Notes under the pieces: model-generated | What the model was told of the DNA's origin: nothing | The model's input: only the letters and a program-made list of their open reading frames with translations | The model's database searches: none | Position numbers and translations under genes: made by a program | Part shown: positions 1 through 7,275 of the stretch, in pieces | Layout: each line of letters starts with the position of its first letter | Numbering within the stretch: position 1 is the first letter of the stretch | Source of the DNA: Desulfobacula sp. | GTDB lineage: Bacteria > Desulfobacterota > Desulfobacteria > Desulfobacterales > Desulfobacteraceae | Direction: 5' to 3' | NCBI GenBank assembly: GCA_029940235.1 | Contig: JAOZRI010000034.1 | Location: 1 to 13,183, forward strand | DNA: 13,183 bases

Positions 1-72
1 TTTTATAAGACAATCAACCTTCCACTGGATGCTATAACAAATATTCAGGTTGTATATAAAATAGTTGCATAA
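1..72 (+). CDS. Possible 3' end of an upstream gene (partial)
   Basis: Frame 1 is open from the window edge to a TAA at 70-72, giving 23 residues that end LPLDAITNIQVVYKIVA. The other two plus-strand frames stop sooner. Twenty-three codons in AT-rich DNA could be open by chance, and I recognise no family. If real, its stop codon lies inside the promoter/operator region of the MarR gene, and the two genes are co-directional. Confidence 0.25.
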   Translation, partial: FYKTINLPLDAITNIQVVYKIVA

Positions 73-95
73 TCAACGATTTTATATAATATTAT
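61..95 (+). promoter_or_regulatory. Candidate promoter and MarR-type operator
   Basis: The site at 61-80 has the form AT-n-GTTG-n6-CAAC-n-AT, an interrupted palindrome (GTTG at 64-67, CAAC at 74-77). Its half-site style, GTTG/CAAC, resembles known MarR-family operators. A perfect TATAAT lies just downstream at 85-90 and a second possible -10, TATTAT, at 90-95. TTGCAT at 65-70 could be a -35 for the second one (19-bp spacing). A regulator bound here would cover the -35 and spacer, which fits autoregulation by the MarR protein encoded 40 bp downstream. The overlap is seen; the function is inferred. Confidence 0.4.
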
Positions 96-136
96 CTATT
101 AAGAATTTTTGAATATGGCAGGTTATAAATAATAAT

Positions 137-589
137 ATGGAAACATTTGAAGAAATTATTGATTCATCCATTGCATATCTCGTGGGAAGAACATCCAGAT
201 CAATTGTTAAAAGACTTAGTAAAAAGTTTGCAGATACTGATTTTAATGTAAGTTATGAACAGTGGAGTATCCTTGTGCATCTATACCGAAAAGATGGGCA
301 GACCCAGCAGGAACTTGCAAGGGTAGCAGTCAAGGACAAAGCTGCCATTACAAGATTGTTAAATATTCTGGAAAGAAAGAATATCGTATTAAGAATCCCT
401 GACCGCAATGACAAGAGAAGTAAACTTGTCTATCTGACCAATAAAGCCAAAGCTTTTAAGCCGAATTTAATCGCTGTTGTCAAAGAGCTGTTAAATGAGG
501 CCGAGCAGGGTATTTCCCAAGATGAAATAGTTCATTGCAAAAACACTTTAAATAAGATATTTTTCAATATTGATCAATTGAATCATTAG
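137..589 (+). CDS. MarR-family transcriptional regulator
   Basis: A 150-residue protein, the usual MarR length. The winged helix-turn-helix is clear: the stretch around residues 38-50 (VSYEQWSILVHLY) leads into the scaffold helix TQQELARVAV at 56-65. The recognition helix DKAAITRLLNILERKN covers about 67-82, and the wing contains the family-typical D-R-N-D-K-R-S segment at 89-95. The helices at the two ends (about 1-30 and 105-148) should form the dimer interface. It probably acts as a dimeric, ligand-responsive repressor in the cytoplasm. A weak GGCAGG lies 14 nt before the ATG, so the ribosome site is poor. The stop codon is 12 bp from the MoaD/ThiS-like gene, so the two are probably co-transcribed. 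The GTTG/CAAC palindrome upstream suggests autoregulation. The ligand cannot be told from sequence. Confidence 0.9.
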   Translation: METFEEIIDSSIAYLVGRTSRSIVKRLSKKFADTDFNVSYEQWSILVHLYRKDGQTQQELARVAVKDKAAITRLLNILERKNIVLRIPDRNDKRSKLVYLTNKAKAFKPNLIAVVKELLNEAEQGISQDEIVHCKNTLNKIFFNIDQLNH

Positions 590-601
590 GAAAGAATTTT
601 T

Positions 602-886
602 ATGCCTGAAATCACATTTAATGCCTTCTCTTTTTTACAAAAAAAATTAAAGGCAAAGAAAATTGAATTTTCCAATGTGACCATGACGGTCACACCAGGA
701 AGCTGCGCTAAAGATTTAATCCACCAGGTCAAATTGACCATGGAAGATGTTGAAGTTGTATTTATAAACGGAAAAGTGGCACCCTTTGATACTATTATTG
801 AAAACAATGACCGTGTTGCTTTAGTGCCCCACGGAACACCTGGGCCATACAGAGTTTTACTGGGCTTTAAAAACAAAAACCTGTAA
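602..886 (+). CDS. MoaD/ThiS-like ubiquitin-fold small protein without C-terminal GG
   Basis: A 94-residue protein with the beta-grasp pattern of MoaD/ThiS: an N-terminal strand (ITFNAFSFL), a central V-T-P-G-S turn at 30-34, the strand-turn VVFINGKVAPFD (about 52-63), and the conserved segment DRVALVPHGTPG (70-81). Classical sulfur carriers end in Gly-Gly, which is adenylated and thiocarboxylated. This one instead runs on to PYRVLLGF and a lysine/asparagine tail and has no GG terminus. It therefore probably does not act as a standard sulfur donor for molybdopterin or thiamine. It could be a structural or regulatory relative, closer to the ubiquitin-like domains of the Mut7-C type. GGAAAG at about 590-595 is a good ribosome site. 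It is likely co-expressed with the preceding MarR gene. Its stop codon faces the stop of the fapA-like gene with one base between them, and no convincing shared terminator is visible. Confidence 0.75.
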   Translation: MPEITFNAFSFLQKKLKAKKIEFSNVTMTVTPGSCAKDLIHQVKLTMEDVEVVFINGKVAPFDTIIENNDRVALVPHGTPGPYRVLLGFKNKNL

Positions 887-887
887 A

Positions 888-3164
888 TTAGTCTTGTGGC
901 ACCAAGTGAAAATTATTTTCTGTATCCTGTTTTTCAATAACATAAATATTTTTTGTATCTTCTTTAATTTTCAAAAAAGAAAAGACACCCTTTAGTATTG
1001 TACCGGCAAAAACTTTTTGATGAATTTTTATTTGTGGATTGTTTTCCTGTTTTCTTTCCCATTCAAAAAAGGCAAACAGATCAATTTTATAACCAGCAAT
1101 CTCTCTATTAACTTTCGGCTCAAGTCTGTTTATTTTTTTTTCAATTCTCTTAGTCTCTTTTTCATAATCTTTTTTTATTTTATTTAATTTTTTTAATGAA
1201 GCTACAGAAGACTTCACTCTTTTTTCAAAATTGTTAATCAAAGCTGCAATATTTTTTAATTTTTCTTTTTTAACTGAATCTTTTTTGTTTTTAAATTCCA
1301 GGGTAAGTGTTTGTTTTTTTATTTTTGCACGATCATGAAAAATTTTTAACTCAACCATTTTTTGAAAAGTTTTTTTTGAATAATTGTCATGGCTTAATTT
1401 TTTTTCTTTTAAGTCATCAAGAGGCCTGCTGATCTCTTTAATTCTTAGATTAATAACTCTTGCCTTTTCAAGAACATGATGTTCTGTACCAGCACCAAGT
1501 ATGCATTTTTTTGTTTTATCACTTCCCACACCTGCAAGCTCAATACCTTTTTTGCCATACAGTGTTGAAGATATTATCCTGCATGTACCACTATCAATTT
1601 TACCGCTGCAAAAAATTTGAGAATCAATGATTTCATTTGCAATATATACATTTCCAAAGGTTTCAATTCTGCTATTATGAATATATCTTGCGTATATATC
1701 TCCCTGGGCACTTATGACAGAATCTGTAATACCAACCTGGGATTTGACATCACCCATGGCTTCAATATGGGCTCCTCTAATCTCCTGGGCATCCACATTC
1801 CCGGCATTTACATGGTAGGCACCTGTTAAAACACCTGATATCTTGATATTTGCAAAATCTTCAAGGGGACCATACCTAAGATCTGCATCCTCAAGAACAT
1901 TGATGGCAGGATGAATAAATAGTTTTTTTTCAATGGATAAAGAGGGAAAACCTGTTTTGCCTGCAAAAGCTTTTTTATTGTCTTTTGAAAGCCTGGTGCC
2001 AGCAGCACACCTGAAAGCAAAACCATATCCTGTTGACTGTTCGACATTATTGCCAAACAGATCTTTTTTGATATAGGTGTCCCCTCCAAGACGCTGCTCA
2101 ACCAGAGCCTCGCCTTTTTTTTTAATATCAATATCTATTTTATCAGTTGTAAAGTAGTAAGAGGCCTGCTTTGCTTTTATCAACTCCAGAGAAAAATCCT
2201 GTTTGGCTGCAAGGAAATTCTGATTTTCAAGGTCAAGATTGCATTGCAAAATAGCATCAGGGTATATTCCATACTTTATTCCCTTGTCGTCAATAGCTTG
2301 CTGAATATCTGATAATTTAATATTTGAAACACTCTTGTTGACTGCAACAATCGCTTCCATCTGATCCTTGCTGATATTCAACTCAAATGCATGATCACTC
2401 TCTTCATTTTCAATATTCTGTTTACGCTGCTGCTCTTTTAAAACCAAATTTTTCTGTTCCTGGGTTAAAAATCCAAATTCAACCATTATATCGCCAAGAA
2501 TCCGAATTTTATTTTCCTTTTCAAACTCCTCTTCCTGGGTTCTTTGTGCGTTTTTTACCTCTTTCTTGGAAACAAGTCCTTTTTCAACAACACTTGCTGC
2601 AAATTCTTTATCCAGCACTTTGATCTGCAAGAACTGATTTTCATATTTTGAAAGGTCTACATGGGCATCTTTTGAGTCATCGGGTGTGGAATGAAGAATC
2701 TTTTTTGCCTGTTTATCAAGAAAGACCTGCTCCTTTAAAATTAAATTTCTCTGCTTTATTGTTATAACTCTATCTTCTACAAGAATATCCCCTATCAATT
2801 TTCTGATCCTTGCCCGCTTAAACTCCTTTTTTTGATATTCAAGAGCTTTATCGATATCAGCCTTGGTTGCAAGACCTTTCCCTATGGCAATTTTTCCAAA
2901 CTCTTCACCCTGTTTTTTTATAATAAGATATTCCTGAATAAGTTTTAAAAGCCCAACCTGGTACTGTGTTGCAAATTTCTGGGTCAATAGCAACTGCTGG
3001 AAATCAGCTTTTATGCCCTCTCTCTTTTTAAGTGCATACAGTTTTTTAAGATGGGAATGCTGTTCGCCGGTGATTGTTCCATATTGCAGTGCAAGAGCAG
3101 GTAAAGACAAAGTTTGATATGATTGTTCCAAGATTAACTCTTTCAAATTTAAATATATTATCAT
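888..3164 (-). CDS. FapA-family (DUF342) polymerising beta-helix/coiled-coil protein
   Basis: A 758-residue protein with no signal peptide or membrane segment, so probably cytoplasmic. Residues about 88-146 and 184-246 are two copies of a module of roughly 60 residues, each with EKGL/GKGL, a charged EF segment, LGDI or IGDI, and a closing L-(I/V)-L-K-E-Q. The pattern resembles the N-terminal repeats of type II secretion/type IV pilus ATPases. Residues about 260-425 match the FapA N-terminal region. About 430-545 form a right-handed beta-helix of short G-D-V/G-N-V/G-D-I strand repeats. About 570-690 is a very lysine/glutamate-rich coiled coil, followed by a small C-terminal domain. Vibrio FapA affects flagellar/polar assembly; a similar assembly or surface-polarity role here is inference. 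It is larger than simple FapA proteins because of the N-terminal modules. The ribosome site before the ATG is poor (GTGTGG), and a strong hairpin sits just upstream of it. Confidence 0.8.
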   Translation of the reverse strand: MIIYLNLKELILEQSYQTLSLPALALQYGTITGEQHSHLKKLYALKKREGIKADFQQLLLTQKFATQYQVGLLKLIQEYLIIKKQGEEFGKIAIGKGLATKADIDKALEYQKKEFKRARIRKLIGDILVEDRVITIKQRNLILKEQVFLDKQAKKILHSTPDDSKDAHVDLSKYENQFLQIKVLDKEFAASVVEKGLVSKKEVKNAQRTQEEEFEKENKIRILGDIMVEFGFLTQEQKNLVLKEQQRKQNIENEESDHAFELNISKDQMEAIVAVNKSVSNIKLSDIQQAIDDKGIKYGIYPDAILQCNLDLENQNFLAAKQDFSLELIKAKQASYYFTTDKIDIDIKKKGEALVEQRLGGDTYIKKDLFGNNVEQSTGYGFAFRCAAGTRLSKDNKKAFAGKTGFPSLSIEKKLFIHPAINVLEDADLRYGPLEDFANIKISGVLTGAYHVNAGNVDAQEIRGAHIEAMGDVKSQVGITDSVISAQGDIYARYIHNSRIETFGNVYIANEIIDSQIFCSGKIDSGTCRIISSTLYGKKGIELAGVGSDKTKKCILGAGTEHHVLEKARVINLRIKEISRPLDDLKEKKLSHDNYSKKTFQKMVELKIFHDRAKIKKQTLTLEFKNKKDSVKKEKLKNIAALINNFEKRVKSSVASLKKLNKIKKDYEKETKRIEKKINRLEPKVNREIAGYKIDLFAFFEWERKQENNPQIKIHQKVFAGTILKGVFSFLKIKEDTKNIYVIEKQDTENNFHLVPQD

Positions 3165-3171
3165 TAAACCA

Positions 3172-3210
3172 CACAGATTGTTATCAACAGATATGTTGTA
3201 GCAATCTGTG
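3172..3210 (-). other. Nested stem-loop in the fapA-like 5' leader
   Basis: A perfect 9-bp inverted repeat, CACAGATTG (3172-3180) and CAATCTGTG (3202-3210), encloses a second stem, CAACA (3185-3189) with TGTTG (3194-3198) around a 4-nt loop. It lies 7 nt from the start codon at 3164 and no U-run follows it, so it is not a terminator for the cobalamin operon. It begins almost exactly where transcription should start from the promoter at 3216-3244. It could therefore be a 5' stabilising or translation-controlling hairpin, or a DNA operator. Confidence 0.5.
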
Positions 3211-3215
3211 CAATA

Positions 3216-3244
3216 AAGATAGAAAATTTATGGGATAATGTAAA
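3216..3244 (-). promoter_or_regulatory. Candidate sigma70 promoter of the fapA-like gene
   Basis: Read on the minus strand, TTTACA (3244-3239) is followed after 17 bp by TATCTT (3221-3216). The spacing is ideal and each box has two mismatches to consensus. The expected start of transcription is near 3209, at the outer end of the hairpin. The region is AT-rich, so chance matches are common. Confidence 0.4.
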
Positions 3245-3336
3245 TGCCTCTATGAATTAAATTTGATCTTATTTGAATTTTTAGTCATTAGACATTAAGC
3301 AAGATTTCTAATGTTTGCTAACAGGTTGAGACTTTG

Positions 3337-3357
3337 AAAAAAGCTTACCTCTAAAGC
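3337..3357 (-). terminator. Weak possible terminator at the end of the cobalamin operon
   Basis: On the minus strand GCTT (3357-3354) pairs with AAGC (3346-3343) across a 7-nt loop, followed at once by six T residues (3342-3337). The stem is only 4 bp and overlaps the cbiP stop codon. Termination here would be inefficient, and readthrough into the fapA-like gene is possible. Confidence 0.25.
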
Positions 3358-4814
3358 CAAGAAGCTATATCAATATAAGTTTCAAAGTGTTCTTTTAAAA
3401 GAGTGTAATCTTTCTCTTTAATCAAATGCATGTCTTTACAGGGATCTTTAATGTTAATACCAGCCCACTTTAACCATTTCTCCAAAACCTGGCTTGAATC
3501 AAAAAAACCATGGATATAGGTTCCTGCAATCTTATTATTGTCTGCCAGACATCCGTCTGTACCTGTACAGGTAAGGCTGTTCCTTGAATTAATTTTGAGC
3601 AAAGAAGTGCCCGCTTCAAGGTTTGTTGTCCCCATATGAATCTCATAGCCCTTGCCTTTTGCTTTGTCCCAAACAAACTCACTGATGGTTGTTGTCTTGG
3701 GTGATTTTAATATGGTTTGAACAGGTAACAACCCAAGAGCCTTTGTCATTCCAGGAGTTCCTTCAAGACCTTCAGGGTCATCAACAAATTCGCCAAGCAT
3801 TTGAAAACCACCGCAGATTCCAAAAATACGTCCTTTGCTCTTATAAAAATTTTCAAGGGGCTCTTTAAAATTTTTCATTAACCATTCAAGATCTTTTCGG
3901 GTATTTTTAGAGCCTGGGATGATGACAGTTTTAAATTTTGATAAATATTCGGGCTTGTCAATGAAGATGGTTTGGAATTCATTAATTTTTGACAGAGCAT
4001 GAAAATCAGTAAAATTTGCAATACGGGGCAGCCTGATAATTCCAATTGCAGGTTTATCATTGTCAAAATCCTTAAAATTATTACACTCTTCAATTTCAAC
4101 AGAGTCTTCTGCATCAATCTTGAAATGGGTGTACCATGGAAGAACACCCAGTACTTTTTTTTTGGTCATCTGTTCAATGTATTCAATGCCATCATTAAAC
4201 AGAGTAATATCTCCCCTGAAACGATTAATTATAAAACCTTTTATCATGTCTCGATATTTTTGAGGTAGACATTGAATGGTGCCGATAATTTGAGCAAAGA
4301 CGCCTCCTCTATGGATATCAGCCACAAGAATAACATCTGCATTGGCATATTCTGCCATGGCAAAATTAACAATATCATTGGACATGAGATTTACTTCAGC
4401 ACAGGAACCCGCACCCTCCAGGATTATTCTACTATATTTTTTTTCAAGGCGGTCAAAGGCTTTGCACGCCTTTTTAAAATAGAAATCTTTATTTTTATGG
4501 TAATCCATGGCTGTATGGTTACCGTGAACTTCTCCATTAAGGATTACCTGGGATTGCTTTTCTCCTGTGGGCTTTAAAAGAATTGGATTCATATCAACAT
4601 GGGGAGCAAGCCTTGCAGCCTCTGCCTGGACAATCTGGGCTCGCCCCATTTCAAAGCCTTCCGGGGTAATACCTGAATTGTTGGACATATTCTGGGATTT
4701 AAAGGGGGCTATATTTTCTCCATTATCTGCAAGGATCCTGCATATTGCTGCTGCGATAATAGATTTACCCACATCAGAACCAGTGCCAAGTATGGCAATG
4801 TTTTTTTTCATCAC
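3351..4814 (-). CDS. cbiP: Cobyric acid synthase (CbiP/CobQ), glutamine-hydrolysing
   Basis: This enzyme amidates side chains b, d, e and g of adenosylcobyrinic acid a,c-diamide, using glutamine and ATP, to give adenosylcobyric acid. At 487 residues it has the normal length. The N-terminal dethiobiotin-synthetase-like ATPase domain carries the P-loop GTGSDVGKS (10-18) and the family motif KSQNMSNNS (39-47). The C-terminal class I glutamine amidotransferase domain has the nucleophile Cys334 in GICGGFQMLG and the catalytic His435 in GTYIHGFFD. Two starts are possible: GTG at 4814, or ATG at 4811, which shares one base with the cobO stop codon (TGATG). The ATG is the more likely start and gives 486 residues. 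The arrangement implies translational coupling to cobO, which makes the adenosylated substrate. It appears to be the last gene of the operon. Confidence 0.97.
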   Translation of the reverse strand: MMKKNIAILGTGSDVGKSIIAAAICRILADNGENIAPFKSQNMSNNSGITPEGFEMGRAQIVQAEAARLAPHVDMNPILLKPTGEKQSQVILNGEVHGNHTAMDYHKNKDFYFKKACKAFDRLEKKYSRIILEGAGSCAEVNLMSNDIVNFAMAEYANADVILVADIHRGGVFAQIIGTIQCLPQKYRDMIKGFIINRFRGDITLFNDGIEYIEQMTKKKVLGVLPWYTHFKIDAEDSVEIEECNNFKDFDNDKPAIGIIRLPRIANFTDFHALSKINEFQTIFIDKPEYLSKFKTVIIPGSKNTRKDLEWLMKNFKEPLENFYKSKGRIFGICGGFQMLGEFVDDPEGLEGTPGMTKALGLLPVQTILKSPKTTTISEFVWDKAKGKGYEIHMGTTNLEAGTSLLKINSRNSLTCTGTDGCLADNNKIAGTYIHGFFDSSQVLEKWLKWAGINIKDPCKDMHLIKEKDYTLLKEHFETYIDIASWL

Positions 4815-5329
4815 TTTTCGATTCCCACCCGTGCCATAACACCCTGTTTATAATAGTGTTTAATGTCTGTCATCTCAGTTACGAGATCTGCCCTGTCAAT
4901 CACGCTTTGACTTGCATTCCGACCTGTTATGATAAGTTCAACATTTTCAGATTTCATATCCATCAGCGCTAAAAGCTCTTTTTCTGTAAACAGATTACAC
5001 ATTACTGCAACATTGGCTTCTTCTGCAATCACAACATCGTGTCTGTTTTGCTTTAAAATTTCACACAGCTTTAAATACCCAGCAGTTCCTGCGTCCATGT
5101 CTTTTTCAGATGGCCTGCCCTTCACAAACCTGCCAAGGCCATACTGCTCAATCGTGATATTATCAAATTTAGATAAAGCCTTTATTTCAGAATAATCACC
5201 CTTTTTCAAAAACTGGCCAATATAAACTTTTAATCCTGCTCCTGCGGCCCGTAAAGCAAGGCCAAAGCTGGCCGTTGTTTTGCCCTTGCCGTCTCCTGTA
5301 TAGATTTGAATATACCCTCTTCTCTTCAT
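4811..5329 (-). CDS. cobO: Cob(I)yrinic acid a,c-diamide adenosyltransferase (CobO/BtuR/CobA type)
   Basis: This enzyme transfers the 5'-deoxyadenosyl group of ATP to reduced cobalt, making the adenosylated corrinoid needed by CbiP. The protein has 172 residues, normal for the type. The P-loop TGDGKGKTT is at 11-19. The C-terminal part ITGRNAS (134-140) followed by ADLVTEMTDIKHYYKQG matches the CobA/CobO pattern TGR-(x)-ADLVTEM-x-x-IKHxxxxG, and the protein ends GIEK. The Walker-B-like position usually reads D-E-x-N; here it is E-E-A-N (103-106), a conservative Asp-to-Glu change. A good ribosome site, GAGGA, lies 6 nt before the ATG. The gene starts 9 bp after the cbiH stop and overlaps cbiP by 1-4 nt. 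Confidence 0.95.
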   Translation of the reverse strand: MKRRGYIQIYTGDGKGKTTASFGLALRAAGAGLKVYIGQFLKKGDYSEIKALSKFDNITIEQYGLGRFVKGRPSEKDMDAGTAGYLKLCEILKQNRHDVVIAEEANVAVMCNLFTEKELLALMDMKSENVELIITGRNASQSVIDRADLVTEMTDIKHYYKQGVMARVGIEK

Positions 5330-5338
5330 ATGTGTTCC

Positions 5339-6136
5339 TCATATATCATATTTTTTGGCATAGCCCCTTGGTGTAAAAAGAAAATCAAGATACCTTAAAG
5401 AGGTACTTGAACCTATAAAAACTACAGTCTGCATGCTAACATCAGCTTTATACATCTGCTCAAGGCTTGTAAATGATATGTTTTGATTTTCTCTCATTGC
5501 TCCTGTTACAATTGCAACAGGGGTGGAACCTTTTCTATGTTCCAGTATAAGTTCTTGAGCTTTTCGCAGCTGCCAGTCTCGCTTTTTACTTTTAGGATTA
5601 TAAATTACAATGACAAAATCTGCCATGGCAGCACAACTCAAGCGTTTCTCAATTTTCTCCCAGGGGGTTAAAAGATCACTTAGCGAAATTGCAGCAAAAT
5701 CATGGGTCAGAGGAGCGCCAGCCAATGCTGCTCCTGCTGCAAGCGCTGGAATCCCAGGTATAATTTCAAGAGTTAGGGCTTTGCCTGAATCAGAACCAGT
5801 ATTCTGATGCTCTTGATGCTGAGTTCTTAAAAGTTTGATATCTCTTTGTTGACAAATTTCAAAAACAAGTCCTGCCATGGCATAGATACCAGGATCTCCT
5901 CCTGAAACAAGGGCACATGATTTGCCCGTTAAAGCCATATCAATTGCTTTTTCAACTCTCTGGACCTCCTTTGTCATTCCAGTAGCAATAATTTTTTTAT
6001 CTACCACTATATCTTGAATCAAGTTAATATAGGTTGTGTAACCTGCTATACAATCAACTCTTTTTATTATATCAACTGCCCGTTGAGACATATAAGAAAT
6101 ATCTCCAGGCCCTGTTCCAATTACATAAAGTGTCAT
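5339..6136 (-). CDS. cbiH: Cobalt-precorrin-3 C17-methyltransferase (CbiH/CobJ)
   Basis: A SAM-dependent tetrapyrrole methyltransferase that methylates C17 and drives ring contraction in corrin synthesis. Visible motifs are GTGPGDISYMS (7-17), the AGYTTY segment (31-36), VSGGDPGIYAMA (77-88), EIIPGIPALAAGAALAGAPL (124-143), VIYNPKSKKRDWQL (177-190) and the C-terminal FIGSSTSLRYL (240-250) leading into TPRGY. Between the strand ending IKLL and the EIIPG motif there is an extra hydrophilic stretch of about 18 residues (about 103-120, rich in Q, H, G and S). Relatives are normally tighter here, so it is probably a surface loop. The ATG at 6136 overlaps the cbiG stop by 4 nt (ATGA), which implies translational coupling. 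Confidence 0.96.
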   Translation of the reverse strand: MTLYVIGTGPGDISYMSQRAVDIIKRVDCIAGYTTYINLIQDIVVDKKIIATGMTKEVQRVEKAIDMALTGKSCALVSGGDPGIYAMAGLVFEICQQRDIKLLRTQHQEHQNTGSDSGKALTLEIIPGIPALAAGAALAGAPLTHDFAAISLSDLLTPWEKIEKRLSCAAMADFVIVIYNPKSKKRDWQLRKAQELILEHRKGSTPVAIVTGAMRENQNISFTSLEQMYKADVSMQTVVFIGSSTSLRYLDFLFTPRGYAKKYDI

Positions 6137-7275
6137 TTTCTTATTGCCACTGCAATTGTGACATCCTTGTTTTTTTGTTTTGGCACAATTAATGTTCCAT
6201 CGAATTTTCCCAGCTTGTTCAATACACCTGATTTGTTCTTGCTGCTTGAACTTGCTGATAAAATTGCTGCTGCTTCACAAACACTTTTTACTCCAATATG
6301 TTTTTCCACAATTTTAGATGGAGTTTTAATTGTCTTAACTGAATTTAATTCTTCATTATTATAAAAATCTATCTGGATTTGCATTTTCTCAGAAAGCATT
6401 AATAAACCTTTTTCATCTTCTTTTACAGAGGTTGTCCCAAATCTTTCAATACTGTTAACAGATAATTTGTATTTTTTAAGAACAGAAAATAAAAGCTCTT
6501 TAATCTCTGTATAGTTTGTTCCTCTGTTGCACCCTATGCCAACGCTTAATAGAGGTGGTCTTAAAAGTAAAGTTTCACGTGAAACTTTTTTTATCTCATG
6601 GGAACAAAATATTGATTTTGTTTCACTGTGATCAACTGTGTTTTTAATATTATTTTTATCTGCCCAGAAACTTTCAGATAAAACATTTTTAATGATACCA
6701 AATGGATCATACAAATTGACACATTGCCCTGTTAAAAATGCCATGTTAATATATTTTATATTGTGTGGTGTTTCAATATAAAGATTATTGGCTTTGGCGA
6801 TCATGTCAATGGAAGGAAGTTTATTGGTGTCTGTTGCTGTAGTAATAACAGGGTCAGCTTGAACAATGTCAGCAATTTTTTGAGCTAATGCGTTTGCTCC
6901 GCCAATATGCCCTGATATAAGACTTATGGCATGGTTTGCCTGATCATCCAGTACAACAATGGCGGGGTCAATTGTTTTGGACTGCAACAGGGGTGCAATT
7001 ATTCTAACAGCTATTCCAGTAGAGAAAATAAAAACATGACCTGAAAAAATATTAAACTGCTTTCTGATTTCATTGGAAAGTTTTGAAAAAATAATTATAT
7101 TTTTATTTTTAAAATTTCTTTGCCGGGAATGCTGTTCTTGCCATACCGTCTCGGACACAAAACAGACTGACTCCTTGACAGCATTATGAATCTTCCACCC
7201 AAGACGTTTCCCATTGGGTGTAATACTCCATATGGCAATGGAATCTGCGTTATTTCGTTGCATCTCTATATCCAT
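6133..7275 (-). CDS. cbiG: Cobalt-precorrin-5A hydrolase (CbiG)
   Basis: CbiG opens the delta-lactone of cobalt-precorrin-5A and releases the two-carbon fragment as acetaldehyde. It is a hallmark of the anaerobic pathway. From the 7275 start it has about 380 residues: an N-terminal domain with VFIFSTGIAVRIIAP, the conserved LDDQANHAISLISGHIGGAN core (about residues 109-128), a divergent middle domain, and a C-terminal domain with VGIGCNRGT (about 245-253) and the closing KFDGTLIVPKQKNKDVTIA region. The frame stays open to an ATG at 7293, but that ATG has no ribosome site. ATG 7275 is preceded by CAGG at a 9-nt spacing; ATG 7263 is a further option. With 7275 the gene overlaps cbiF by 26 nt. 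Its stop overlaps the cbiH start by 4 nt. Confidence 0.93.
   Translation of the reverse strand: MDIEMQRNNADSIAIWSITPNGKRLGWKIHNAVKESVCFVSETVWQEQHSRQRNFKNKNIIIFSKLSNEIRKQFNIFSGHVFIFSTGIAVRIIAPLLQSKTIDPAIVVLDDQANHAISLISGHIGGANALAQKIADIVQADPVITTATDTNKLPSIDMIAKANNLYIETPHNIKYINMAFLTGQCVNLYDPFGIIKNVLSESFWADKNNIKNTVDHSETKSIFCSHEIKKVSRETLLLRPPLLSVGIGCNRGTNYTEIKELLFSVLKKYKLSVNSIERFGTTSVKEDEKGLLMLSEKMQIQIDFYNNEELNSVKTIKTPSKIVEKHIGVKSVCEAAAILSASSSSKNKSGVLNKLGKFDGTLIVPKQKNKDVTIAVAIRK

Noticed and set aside
586..876. Minus-strand open frame opposite the MoaD/ThiS-like gene
   Set aside because: It is the antisense shadow of a well-supported gene, with no ribosome site or family features.
880..915. Possible bidirectional terminator between the convergent MoaD/ThiS-like and fapA-like genes (CTTG...CAAG at about 893-906)
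   Set aside because: The stem is only 4 bp, lies inside coding sequence and has no good U-run on either strand.
1120..1420. Runs of T (poly-A on the coding strand) in the fapA-like gene, considered as frameshift or terminator sites
   Set aside because: They are lysine codons of the coiled-coil region. The frame continues intact through to the C-terminal domain.
1617..2623. Several open frames of 70-100 codons inside the fapA-like gene
   Set aside because: They are out-of-frame shadows of a gene with clear repeats and domain structure. Their products have no coherent motif.
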